Source of the DNA: Nonomuraea muscovyensis
GTDB lineage: Bacteria > Actinomycetota > Actinomycetes > Streptosporangiales > Streptosporangiaceae
Length of the DNA stretch: 64,000 nt
Direction of reading: 5' to 3'
Assembly (NCBI RefSeq): GCF_014207745.1
Contig: NZ_JACHJB010000001.1
Coordinates: forward strand, 1-64,000
Under the pieces are notes generated by a model that saw nothing but the letters and a program-made list of their open reading frames with translations, did no database searches and had not been told where the DNA came from. Shown here piece by piece: positions 34,950-43,024 of this stretch. Numbering within the stretch: the first letter of the stretch is position 1; every line of letters starts with the position of its first letter. Position numbers and translations under genes: made by a program.

Positions 34950-36631
34950 ATGGGCACAGGCGTCACTTTCGCGACGAAGGCGATACCGGTTCTCGGCCAA
35001 CTGCGGCACTACCAGGTACGCTAGCTGCGCGCGGACGTCGTCGCCGCGCTCGTGATATCGGTAACCCTGCTGCCCCAGGCGCTGGCCTACGGCGCTCTGG
35101 CCGGGCTGCCACCTGCTGCGGGCCTGTACACGGCGCTGGGCGCCGCGACAGTCTTCGCCCTGCTCACTCGTACGCGATTCGTGTCGGTGGGGCCCTCGTC
35201 GACCCTGGCGCTCCTGACCTTCAGCGTGGTGCACGAGCGAGCGGGCTCCGACGTGGCCCGGGCGACGGCGCTCGCGGCGGTTCTGTCGCTTCTGATGGGC
35301 ATGTGGTGTCTGCTGGGGGCGACGCTGCGGTTGCAGGGCTTCTCCGACTTCCTGTCGGCGCCGGTGATGCTCGGATACCAGTCCGGAGTGGCGGTGGAGG
35401 TCATCACCGGGCAGGTCGGGCCGCTGCTGGGGGTCCCGACGCACGGAACCGATCCGCTCCGCAGACTGTGGCAGGTGTGCACCCACCTGGAGCAGATCAA
35501 GCCGTTCACCGCGGCGATGGGTCTGGGTGCGGTGGTCGCACTCGTGCTGCTCAAGCGCTGTGCGCCCGGCCTGCCCGGGGGGCTGCTGGTCTGCCTGACC
35601 GCGATCGCGGTGTCAGCCGCGCTCGGGCTGGCCCGGTACGGCGTCGCGGTGGTCGGACCGGTGTCCGGGGGCCCGACCACCCTCCCGCGGCTGTCTACGA
35701 GTCTTGGCGACGTGTGGGGGCTGCTGATCCCCGCGGCGGGCATGGCCCTTGTCGCCTCGGTCGAGACCGTGAGCGCCGTCCGCCGGACCACGGTCGACTC
35801 CGGCGAGCACATCTCTCTGGACAGGGAGTCCGCCGCACTGGGTGCGTCGAGCATCGCCTCGGGCGCGCTGGGCGGCCTCCCTCCGATGGCGAGCACCTCG
35901 CGAAGCCTGTCAGCCCGTGGTGCCGGCGCGCACTCCCAGGTCTTCGAGCTCGTGGCCGCGGGCATCGTCGCCTTCGTCCTGTTCACCGGCGGGCCGATCG
36001 TGGCGCTCCTTCCGATGGCGGTGCTGTCGGCCATCGTCATCGTGGGCGCGCCCAAACTCATCGACGTCACCGGCTGGGTGCGGCTGTGGCGGAGCTATCG
36101 CGTCGAGAGCGTGATCGCGCTCATCAGCATGGCCGGGGTGCTGGCCTTCGGCGTACTGGTGGGCCTGCTCGTCGCGGTGGTGCTGTCGGTCGCCCAGTTG
36201 CTCCGCCGCGCCGCCGTCCGCATGACGCCGTCCTCGGCGTCACCGGTGACGACGGTCCCCCCCACGAGCTCGCCGGGCAGCCGTCGCCCCATCCGGACAC
36301 CCTCATCTACCGCGCCGACGGGCCACTGTTCTTCGCCAACGCCGCGTGGATCCGGCAGAGACTCCTCACCTCGGTCACGGCCGGGTCGCCGCTTCCACGG
36401 AGCGTGATCCTGGACTTCGAAGCGGTGTTCTACATGGATGCCACCGCCGCCGATGTTCTGGCCCAGCTCACTCTCGATCTGCGAGCGCTCGGCTGCCGGC
36501 TCGCGCTGGCCCGTGTACACGAGCCCGTCCTGGGGCAAATACGAGCCAATCCCTACCACGCCGGCGCCACCCGGCAACTCCCCGTCTATCCGAGCGTCCG
36601 CGAAGCCCTCGCCGCCATGCGGGAAACGTGA
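34950..36631 (+). pseudogene. SulP-family sulfate transporter with internal stop and frameshift
   Basis: A SulP/SLC26 anion transporter gene in three pieces. An ATG at 34950 behind AGGAG opens 24 codons (GTGVTFATKAIPVLGQLRHYQVR) that end at an in-frame TAG (35022-35024). The frame then continues with LRADVVAALVISVTLLPQALAYGALAGLPPAAGLY, as a normal SulP does. Near 36205-36220, in a GC-rich CCGCCGCGCCGCCG stretch, the reading shifts by one base, and the C-terminal STAS domain (LIYRADGPLFFANAAWIRQRLL, SVILDFEAVFYMDATAADVL) lies in another frame. Each piece is well conserved. It may be a recent pseudogene, or two sequencing errors. It would have imported or exported sulfate next to sulfatases. 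Confidence 0.8.
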
Positions 36632-37097
36632 ACCGGACCGACGCCGACCGTCGCGGGCGCGCGCCGTGGCCGACCGCCCGGATCAGCGCGCTCATCCGCG
36701 ACCGGATCGTCCGCGCCGCGGCGATCACGATCCGGACGTCGAGGGTGTCGACTCGCGTGTCCGGCCGGCTGACTGGGGTCCACGCGATCGCCAGCATGCC
36801 ACCGAGCAGGCCGAGGGTCATGCCGACCAGGAAACCGCCGAGGTTGGAGTAAACGAAGGACGCCATGGACAGCAGCACCGCCACGAGGCCGAGGAACACC
36901 CGCTGGCCCGGCTGCAGCCAGACGAGCAACCCCGCGATCATCATGATCAGGGCGATCAGGTAGGTCGCCCCCACCGTGCCGAACCTGATGGCCACCGACA
37001 GCGCGTTGACGGCCAGCGGGATGGAGAGCAGCTCCATCCCCGCCACCAAGATGAACAGCCCGCCCCAGAACGGCCGTGAACGCCGCCACGATTTCAT
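36468..37097 (-). CDS. DUF6114 membrane protein
   Basis: A 209-residue protein whose first 110 residues hold about four membrane helices (FWGGLFILVAGMELLSIPLAVNAL, VGATYLIALIMMIAGLLVW, VFLGLVAVLLSMASFVYSN, LVGMTLGLLGGMLAIAW), typical of actinobacterial DUF6114. It is paired with a DUF6230 gene just upstream, as usual. The ATG at 37097 has GGATGGAAG before it. The C-terminal tail from about residue 115 is Arg-rich, and its last 160 nt lie antisense to the SulP STAS sequence, so the true end is doubtful. Function is unknown; the pair is linked to the membrane or spore surface only by speculation. Confidence 0.7.
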   Translation of the reverse strand: MKSWRRSRPFWGGLFILVAGMELLSIPLAVNALSVAIRFGTVGATYLIALIMMIAGLLVWLQPGQRVFLGLVAVLLSMASFVYSNLGGFLVGMTLGLLGGMLAIAWTPVSRPDTRVDTLDVRIVIAAARTIRSRMSALIRAVGHGARPRRSASVRFTFPAWRRGLRGRSDRRGVAGWRRRGRDWLVFAPGRARVHGPARAGSRALADRE

Positions 37098-37164
37098 GAT
37101 CTTCCATCCTTCGCTCGCGTCGTGACCGGCCTACCACCGCGACGAGTCCTGGACCGATCCCGCC

Positions 37165-37761
37165 CTAGAAGCATTCGTGTTCGCCGGGCATGACCTTGAC
37201 GCCGAGATCGGGCAGGCTGAAGGTCGCGGCCGTGACCGCCCACGCGCTCAGCCTGACGTTCCGGAGCGTGAGCGCCCTGCCCTGCCCGCCGAAGGTACCG
37301 GCCGGTCCCCTGACCCCGGGAACCTCGTCGAGGGTGCTGGCGTCCCTGCCCAGCTCGATGTCCCTTAGAGAGGCCGCGCTCCGGGCCGCCGCCACGTCGA
37401 TCACCATGTCCTCGACCGTCACCTCGTTCCCGCCCTGGCCGCCGGTGATCCTGACCGTCACGGCCCCCAGAGGCGTCTTCATGAGCACGCTCTGGCACAG
37501 GTCGGTCGCCACGGCTCGCCGGACGCCGGTCACCACGACGGGTATGACCTGACCCTGCTTGGTGCGCACCACTCCACCGGCCAACGCGAAGCCCTGACCG
37601 CGCAGCTCGCCGGTGAAGAGCTTGAACGTGTCGCCGGAGACCACGAAGGTCGCGCCGATGACGCCTTGAACCGTGGCGCCGATCAGCAGCGACGTCATCG
37701 CCGCGACCGGCGCGAAGATCAGAGCGAAGCGCTTCCAGCGCACGCGTCCCTGTTCAGCCAT
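37165..37761 (-). CDS. DUF6230 secreted/membrane-anchored protein
   Basis: A 198-residue protein with one N-terminal hydrophobic anchor (FALIFAPVAAMTSLLIGATVQGVIGATFVVSG) followed by a soluble domain that ends in a Cys (PGEHECF). Family members are often labelled cholesterol esterase in databases without evidence. The ATG at 37761 has GGAG upstream. It precedes the DUF6114 gene by about 67 nt, the common gene order in streptomycetes. The gene pair closes the right part of the sulfatase island; the connection is unknown. Confidence 0.75.
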   Translation of the reverse strand: MAEQGRVRWKRFALIFAPVAAMTSLLIGATVQGVIGATFVVSGDTFKLFTGELRGQGFALAGGVVRTKQGQVIPVVVTGVRRAVATDLCQSVLMKTPLGAVTVRITGGQGGNEVTVEDMVIDVAAARSAASLRDIELGRDASTLDEVPGVRGPAGTFGGQGRALTLRNVRLSAWAVTAATFSLPDLGVKVMPGEHECF

Positions 37762-38056
37762 GACTCCGCTCCGCATCCCTGTGCTCCACGACGGGCCGGC
37801 GATCCGTCACGGCGACAGCCTCGCCCGTTGTCAAGCATGGTGAGGAACACGACCTTGGTCGACAAACGCGCCGGGCTTTGCGGTACTTCTCACCCGCGGC
37901 TGGACAAACTTGCCGAAGACCAGAAGCCCGTTGATCAGCACGCCTCTCGGCGCGCGTCCATGCGGCGCCACCTCCAGAACGAGTTGCCCGACGATGCTCA
38001 GCCGACGCCCCGTGGGAGGGACACGAGGGCCCGGGCGAAGGACTCGATGTCCACGG
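37762..38056. other. Gene-poor gap at the right edge of the sulfatase island
   Basis: About 295 bp between the DUF6230 start and the end of the nuclease gene. I see no convincing gene, integrase remnant, tRNA or attachment repeat. A plus-strand open stretch gives an unrecognisable basic peptide and is not called. Confidence 0.4.
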
Positions 38057-39775
38057 CTAGGACTTCCCTCCCGGAAGGTACAGGCCGATGATCACCGGAT
38101 CGTGGTCCGACGACCTGAAGGCGTCGGGTTCGTACAGGTCAGGGCGGGTGCCTTGACCTATCGCACTCAAGACCCTCGGCTCGTCGGCGTTGACGTGCCA
38201 GATCGTGGCCCCGATGACCCGCCTGAGCAGTTGCCTGCCGGCCAGGGCGTGGTCCAGCTCGCCCGCGAGTCCGCCGAACAGGTAGCTGTAGCGCTGCCGC
38301 GCCGGCACGAAGCGCTTGGTGAGGCTGGTCAGGCCGCCCGCCTCCAGGGTGTCGATCGGGTCCTCCTCGCCGTAGGCGTTGAGGTCGCCGAGGACCAGCG
38401 GGTTCGGCAGGTCCGCCACGAGCCCCAGCAGCGCCTGTGCCTGCCGCACCCGGGTGGCGTTCCAGCAGCCCTGCCCGTCGCCCTGGTCGGCGTCCGGGCC
38501 GTCGCCGGACGGGCAGGAGCCCTTCGACTTGAGGTGGTTGACCACCATGGTGAAGGGCTGGCCGCCCCCGGCCCTGCGGAAGGTCTGGACGAGCGGCGGC
38601 CTGCTGAAGACGGGGTCCTGCGAGGCGCGCGGCTCGCCGACGGGGGTCAGCTTGCCCGGCTTGTAGATCAGGCCCACCTGGATGGCGTCCGTGCCGGGGT
38701 GGGGGTGGGTCAGCGCGGCGTACGTGCCGGCGCCCATCTCGGCGTTGACCGCGTCGACCAGGGCCTGCAGCGCGGTCCGGCCGTTGTTCTCCACCTCCAT
38801 GAGGGCGACCGCGTCCGCGTTGAGCCCCTTGAGGGCGGCGACCAGCTTGGCGAGCTGCCGCTGCTGCTCCTCGGCGGTGTTCGCGCCGCGCGAGCCGAGG
38901 GTGGTGAACCAGTTGAGCGTGTTGAACGAGGCCACCTTGACGTTGCCGCCGACGGGCAGCGGGCGCGACCGGCGCGGGTTGGCGTCCAGGTACGTGATGG
39001 GCTTGGTGGGCTGCAGCCGGTAGGCGTCGAAGCCGTAGCCGAGGACGCCGGTCACCCCGGTGGCCACCGCGCCGGCGCGCACGACGGGGGGCAGCGTGGC
39101 GGGGTTCTGCCGGGAGGAGCCGTCGTCGATGAGCAGGCTGCGGCGCCGGTTCAGCCCGGGGTCGACGCCGGGCCGGTCCGTCGGCTGGAACAGCCGGCCA
39201 TCAGCCGAGACGGTGACCTCGCCGAAGCGGCCGAGGTTGTAGTGGTCGCTGACGGTGAGCGGCTGCCGGAACGTCAGCAGCATGTTCTCGACGTGCTCCA
39301 GCCCGTCGCTCGGCAACCGGTACGGCAGGGCCGGCACCGTGCCGGTGCCGCAGACGTCCAGCGCGGTCACCGGGGACAGCTCGGTCCACCCGTTGAACTC
39401 GAAGGCCCGGCCGGTCACCAGGACCCGGTCGCCGGGCCTGACGTCCTTGAGCGTGTCGCGGGCGAAGGCGAACAGGCCCTCGGAGGTGGCCGGATCGGCG
39501 TCCGGCGCCGGGTCCTGCAGGAAGAAGCCGCTGAGCTGGTCGCTCTTCTGGAAGTCGCCGGTGACGATGCCCTCCACCCGCACGGTCTGCCCGGCGAGGG
39601 GCGTCGCGTCGCCGTTGCCCTGCACCTCGGAGATGCGGTGGGTCGGCGGGGTGGCGCACGGGTCGGCCGGCGTCGGCGTGGGGGTCGTGGTGGCGGCCGT
39701 GGCGGACAGCGCGGGGGTGGCGGACAGCGCGGCCGCGACGAGCGCGGCGGCGAAGGCCCGGGCTAAAACACGCAT
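38057..39775 (-). CDS. Secreted ExeM/NucH-type endonuclease
   Basis: A 572-residue extracellular nuclease. A Sec signal peptide (VLARAFAAALVAAALSATPALSATA) is followed by a Thr/Pro linker, an OB-like nucleic-acid-binding part (ISEVQGNGDATPLAGQTVRVEGIVTGDFQ) and a C-terminal endonuclease/exonuclease/phosphatase domain (VKVASFNTLNWF, ALMEVENNGRTALQALV, VNHLKSKGS, VLGDLNAYGEED, and the catalytic RSSDHDPVIIG). It degrades extracellular DNA or RNA. The ATG at 39775 starts the signal peptide. Its C-terminal motif also occurs as a diverged relic at 28520, left of the sulfatase island. Confidence 0.9.
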   Translation of the reverse strand: MRVLARAFAAALVAAALSATPALSATAATTTPTPTPADPCATPPTHRISEVQGNGDATPLAGQTVRVEGIVTGDFQKSDQLSGFFLQDPAPDADPATSEGLFAFARDTLKDVRPGDRVLVTGRAFEFNGWTELSPVTALDVCGTGTVPALPYRLPSDGLEHVENMLLTFRQPLTVSDHYNLGRFGEVTVSADGRLFQPTDRPGVDPGLNRRRSLLIDDGSSRQNPATLPPVVRAGAVATGVTGVLGYGFDAYRLQPTKPITYLDANPRRSRPLPVGGNVKVASFNTLNWFTTLGSRGANTAEEQQRQLAKLVAALKGLNADAVALMEVENNGRTALQALVDAVNAEMGAGTYAALTHPHPGTDAIQVGLIYKPGKLTPVGEPRASQDPVFSRPPLVQTFRRAGGGQPFTMVVNHLKSKGSCPSGDGPDADQGDGQGCWNATRVRQAQALLGLVADLPNPLVLGDLNAYGEEDPIDTLEAGGLTSLTKRFVPARQRYSYLFGGLAGELDHALAGRQLLRRVIGATIWHVNADEPRVLSAIGQGTRPDLYEPDAFRSSDHDPVIIGLYLPGGKS

Positions 39776-39881
39776 GACCGGCACTTTAGAGGGAGATGAG
39801 GCCACATATTTCTACATAAATATAGATAGAGCGTGAAATTATCGAACCTTGACAGAGGCCCTCACGGGGTATGACCAGTGC

Positions 39882-40961
39882 ATGGACTGGGTCACCTGCA
39901 CGCACTCCGCTGCCTGCACGGGAATCGCTCGCCGGCCGTACGGACTCTGCCTGCCCCACCTGCACCCCGACGACCTGACCGCCACCCTGGCCGAGATGAC
40001 CCCCGGGCGGCTGCTCGACCTGCGTGGCACCGTGCTCGGCGGTGACCTGCTGACCCGCGTGGTCGAGGCCAACGGCCGCCGGCCCGGCCGGACCCGGCTC
40101 GACCGGGTGCGCTTCACCGGCGACGTGCGGCTGGCCGAGATGACCTTCGCCGGCGACGTGTCGCTCGACGGCGCCGTGTTCGAGCGGCTGGCGTCGTTCT
40201 TCGGCAGCCGCTTCGAGGGGAACGTGTCGCTGGCCGGCGCGAGGTTCGCCCGCGAGCTGTCCTTCCACGGTGTCGAGGTGCGCGGCCACCTGTCGCTGGA
40301 TCGGGCCGTGATGGCGCGCGACGCCCTGTTCAGCCAGGCCGGCTTCGGGCACGGCATGTCGTGCGAGCGGGCCCGCTTCGACGGGTTCGCCACCTTCGAC
40401 GGCGCGCGGCTGGGCGACGGGGCCACCTTCCGCGGCGCCAGGTTCGGCCGCACGCTGTCGTTCCGCAAGGTCCGCGGCGGCGTCCTGTTCGAGGCGGCGC
40501 ACTTCGCCGCGGACGCCTACCTGTCGGTGACCGGCAGGCTGTCGGCCGCCCGTGCCCGCGCCGACGGAACGCTGGACGTGTCCGTCAGCGACGGCGGTGC
40601 GGACCTGCGGCGGCTGGAGGTGGTGGGCGCGACCACGCTCCGGCTGGCCGACGCGCGGGCCGATCTGGAGGGCGCGGTGCTGCGCGGTCCGGCCACGGTG
40701 ACGGGGCGCGGCCGGTCCGCGCTGATCTCGCTGCGCCAGGTGGACGCGCCCAGCCTGGCCCTGCACGGGCTCGACCTGTCGGCGTGCGGGTTCGCCGGGC
40801 TCGTGCACCCGGCAGGCGTACGGCTCAAGGAGTGCAGGTTCGGGCTGTCGGCGCGCGGCATGCGGGAGGGCGTGCGGACACCGGTCAGGCGCTGGCTGAG
40901 CCGCCGGTCCGCGCCGGCCGACGACCTGTTGCCGGAGCAGGCCGTCAGCCGGGCGGAGTGA
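39882..40961 (+). CDS. Pentapeptide-repeat-like protein with N-terminal Cys/His motif
   Basis: A 359-residue soluble protein. It opens with a CTHSAACTG...CLPHLHPDDL Cys/His cluster that could bind metal, then degenerate beta-helix repeats of the A(D/N)LXX kind, visible as repeated FAGDVSLDGAVF, FEGNVSLAGARF, FDGFATFDGARL and FRGARFGRTLSF. Pentapeptide repeat proteins fold as right-handed quadrilateral helices and act in diverse protein-protein roles. The start is uncertain: ATG at 39882 is preferred, a TTG at 39849 would add 11 residues. No function can be given. The upstream 100 nt are AT-rich and likely hold its promoter. Confidence 0.65.
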   Translation: MDWVTCTHSAACTGIARRPYGLCLPHLHPDDLTATLAEMTPGRLLDLRGTVLGGDLLTRVVEANGRRPGRTRLDRVRFTGDVRLAEMTFAGDVSLDGAVFERLASFFGSRFEGNVSLAGARFARELSFHGVEVRGHLSLDRAVMARDALFSQAGFGHGMSCERARFDGFATFDGARLGDGATFRGARFGRTLSFRKVRGGVLFEAAHFAADAYLSVTGRLSAARARADGTLDVSVSDGGADLRRLEVVGATTLRLADARADLEGAVLRGPATVTGRGRSALISLRQVDAPSLALHGLDLSACGFAGLVHPAGVRLKECRFGLSARGMREGVRTPVRRWLSRRSAPADDLLPEQAVSRAE

Positions 40962-40964
40962 GCG

Positions 40965-41453
40965 CTACCGCACGGCCCGCTCGTCCAGCTCATCCAGCTC
41001 GTCCATCTCGTCCATCTCGTCCATCTCGTCCAGGAGCGCGGGGACGGTGCGCTCGTGGGTGGAGCGCCAGCCGCCGCCCATGATCCGGCGGGCCATCCGC
41101 TGCATCGCGTCGTCCGGGTCGAAACCCTCGTGGTCGAAGAACAACCGGGTGCCCCTGCCCTCGGGGCGGAGCCGCCAGGTGACGGTCCAGTCGGCCCGCT
41201 CGCCGTCGCTCCAGCTGAGCTTCAGCAGCCTCTCGGGCTCCAGTTCCAGCACCTCGCAGTAGACCACGCCGCGGAAGCCCGTGGCCGGTTTGGGCGTGGT
41301 GCGGAAGGTGAAGCGGTGGCCGACCTCCGGCTTGAAGTCGGTGGGCATCAGCCACCGGGCGAGCAGGTCGGGCTCGGTGAGCACGCGCCACACCTTGGCG
41401 GGCGGGTGGGCGAGGAACTGGTCGAGCCGGATCGCGTGCCTGTCCTCATCCAT
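40965..41453 (-). CDS. SRPBCC (AHSA1-type) protein with acidic repeat tail
   Basis: A 162-residue START-like protein of the activator-of-Hsp90-ATPase type (DQFLAHPPAKVWRVLTEPDLLARWLMPTDFKPEVGHRFTFRT, LKLSWSDG, TVTWRLRP, GFDPDDAMQRMA). Such proteins with an ArsR regulator form common actinomycete operons; the ligand is unknown. The C-terminus ends in a 9-bp tandem repeat encoding LDEMDEMDEMDELDELDE, which is unusual. The ATG at 41453 overlaps the upstream ArsR stop by 8 nt. Confidence 0.85.
   Translation of the reverse strand: MDEDRHAIRLDQFLAHPPAKVWRVLTEPDLLARWLMPTDFKPEVGHRFTFRTTPKPATGFRGVVYCEVLELEPERLLKLSWSDGERADWTVTWRLRPEGRGTRLFFDHEGFDPDDAMQRMARRIMGGGWRSTHERTVPALLDEMDEMDEMDELDELDERAVR
40980..41033. 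repeat. 9-bp tandem repeat in AHSA1 tail
   Basis: Six 9-bp units (CTCGTCCAG, CTCATCCAG, three CTCGTCCAT, CTCGTCCAG on the plus strand) encode the repeated acidic LDE/MDE tripeptide at the protein C-terminus. Confidence 0.9.
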
Positions 41454-41856
41454 CGCCGTCCTCCACCCCGTCCCTCATCCCGTCCCTCATCCCGTCCGTC
41501 GGCCGGCCCCAAGGCTGGTCCTCCGGTTCGACCTCCGGTTCGTCCTCCAGTTCGTCGAGGAGGGCGCCCAGGCCGGCGAGCCTGTCGCGCCAGAAGCGTT
41601 CGTACGGGGTGAGCCAGTCGCGGACCTCCATGAGCGGCGCCGCCTCCAGCCGGTAGTGCCGCTCCCTGCCCTTGCGCGACTCGGCCACCAGGCCGGCGTC
41701 CCTGAGCACCTTGAGGTGCTCCGACACGCTGGGCCGGCTCATGTCGAACCGCTCGGCCAGCCGGCCGGCGGGCTGCGCGCCCTCCTGGAGCAGCAGGCGC
41801 AGCAGCTCGCGCCGGGCCGGGCTGGCCAGGGCGGCGAAGACGTGGTCGGCGCTCAC
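41446..41856 (-). CDS. ArsR-family transcriptional regulator
   Basis: A 136-residue winged-helix regulator (VFAALASPARRELLRLLLQEGAQPAGRLAERFDMSRPSVSEHLKVLRDAGLV), of the non-metal type that controls AHSA1 partners. The GTG at 41856 overlaps the stop of the VOC gene (GTGA), and its stop overlaps the AHSA1 start. Its C-terminus has DGM-RDGM repeats (12-bp units near 41468-41491). It likely binds the GTAGGAA/TTCCTAC palindrome at 42217-42240 ahead of the operon. Confidence 0.9.
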   Translation of the reverse strand: MSADHVFAALASPARRELLRLLLQEGAQPAGRLAERFDMSRPSVSEHLKVLRDAGLVAESRKGRERHYRLEAAPLMEVRDWLTPYERFWRDRLAGLGALLDELEDEPEVEPEDQPWGRPTDGMRDGMRDGVEDGDG

Positions 41857-42215
41857 GCCTGGGTCACCACGAACCCGTTGCCGTCGGGGTCGTTGAAGAG
41901 CAGCTGCCTGCCCCACGCCTCGTTCGTGGGCCCCTGGACCTGGGTGCCGTGCTCGCGCAGGCGTTCGGCGAGCGCGTCGAGGTCGGGCGAGGCGGCCACG
42001 AGGCCGCCGACCGGCGCCATGTCCGGGAACCAGGAGGCGAGCAGGAGCGCGGTCTCGGCGCCCTTGGGGGCCACGCTGAGCCAGCGGCCCATCGGGGACG
42101 GGTTGTCGGAGCGGACCTCCAGCCCGAGCACGCCGGCGTGGAAGTCGAGCGCGCGCTGCTGGTCGGCGACGGGCAGGGTCACGGTGCTGATCGAGGAGAT
42201 GTGCATGCCGCCCAC
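41853..42215 (-). CDS. VOC-family (glyoxalase-like) protein
   Basis: A 120-residue vicinal-oxygen-chelate fold protein (ISTVTLPVADQQRALDFHAGVLGLEVRSD, MGRWLSVAPKGAETALLL, VQGPTNEAWGRQLLFNDPDGNGFVV). Members include glyoxalases, dioxygenases and ligand-binding proteins; the substrate is unknown. The start is GTG at 42215 or ATG at 42206; both are close to the operator palindrome, so the message may be nearly leaderless. First gene of the VOC-ArsR-AHSA1 operon with two overlapping joints. Confidence 0.85.
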   Translation of the reverse strand: MGGMHISSISTVTLPVADQQRALDFHAGVLGLEVRSDNPSPMGRWLSVAPKGAETALLLASWFPDMAPVGGLVAASPDLDALAERLREHGTQVQGPTNEAWGRQLLFNDPDGNGFVVTQA

Positions 42216-42216
42216 T

Positions 42217-42240
42217 ATATGTAGGAAAATTCCTACGTAT
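42217..42240. promoter_or_regulatory. Operator palindrome of the VOC-ArsR-AHSA1 operon
   Basis: ATATGTAGGAA and TTCCTACGTAT form 11-bp inverted arms with one mismatch around AA, directly upstream of the VOC gene start. Autoregulation by the ArsR protein of the operon is likely. Confidence 0.6.
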
Positions 42241-42307
42241 CAAGCGGCCCCACGAATGGGGGATGCCCCCGAGTGACCCCGGGGGGCGGAATCCGTACAC
42301 TTGGGGC

Positions 42308-42967
42308 ATGCTGATCGACGACTACGTGGCCGATCTCAGCAGGGCCCTGGCGGGCCCGTCCGGCCCGAAGCGTGATCTCGTCGTCGAAGCGCGCGACAGC
42401 CTGACCGACACCGCCGACGCCCTGGAGGCGCAGGGGCTAGACCGCGCCGCGGCCGAGCGGGTGGCGGTCGAGGAGTTCGGCGAGGTCGCGCAGATCGCGC
42501 CGGGCTACCAGGAGGAGCTCACCGTGGTGGCGGGCCGGCGGCTCGCGGCGGTGCTGTTCCTCACGCTGCCGCTGAGCGTGCTCATCTGGTCGACGATCTG
42601 GCACATCTTCCCGGGCGACCACCCCGCGTGGAGCGCCCGGCCGGCCTGGTACACCACCGCAACCGCGCTGCTCGACGCGATCCAGGTGGTGGCCGGCCTC
42701 TACGGCGCTCTCGCGCTGCTCGCGCTCGGCCGGGGCGCCCGCTGGATGCGCCGGCCGGTGCCGATCACCCGGTCGCTGGGCCTCGTGGTGATGGTGACGC
42801 TGCCGCTGTGCGGCCTGCTCAGCCTGCTCGTGTCGGCCGTCTCCGACCTGCCCGCCGGGTTCGACCGGCTGGCGCCGGTCATGCTGGCCGAGGTCGCCAC
42901 CTCCGCCTTCTGGGGCCTGCAGTTCTACGGCGCCGTGCGCTGCCTCCGCCTCACCCGCCGCGCCTGA
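42308..42967 (+). CDS. HAAS / permease-prefix-domain membrane protein
   Basis: A 219-residue protein with an N-terminal soluble helical domain (IDDYVADLSRALAGPSGPKRDLVVEARDSLTDTADAL...GEVAQIAPGYQEEL) followed by four membrane segments (LAAVLFLTLPLSVLIWSTIW, DAIQVVAGLYGALALLAL, LGLVVMVTLPLCGLLSLLVS, FWGLQFYGAVRCLRL). The HAAS/prefix domain is often found next to PadR genes; the PadR gene here lies convergent at 43025-43384. Function is unknown; a membrane-stress or small-signal role is speculation. Start ATG at 42308. Confidence 0.75.
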   Translation: MLIDDYVADLSRALAGPSGPKRDLVVEARDSLTDTADALEAQGLDRAAAERVAVEEFGEVAQIAPGYQEELTVVAGRRLAAVLFLTLPLSVLIWSTIWHIFPGDHPAWSARPAWYTTATALLDAIQVVAGLYGALALLALGRGARWMRRPVPITRSLGLVVMVTLPLCGLLSLLVSAVSDLPAGFDRLAPVMLAEVATSAFWGLQFYGAVRCLRLTRRA

Positions 42968-43024
42968 CCGGCCCCCGGCGGCGACCCGCCCGCAGCCGTC
43001 GCACCCTCGCGGCGGCGTGGTCCC

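Noticed and set aside
28634..38056. Classical integrative element with att sites
   Set aside because: No integrase, excisionase, tRNA target or exact direct repeats were found; the flanking nuclease ends are diverged.
37837..38091. Small basic plus-strand peptide in the gap before the nuclease
   Set aside because: No ribosome site, no recognisable motif, and it overlaps the nuclease 3' end on the other strand.
41446..42309. Single long minus-strand fusion of VOC and ArsR sequences
   Set aside because: The VOC domain is in a different frame with its own stop at 41853; the two are separate genes with a GTGA overlap.
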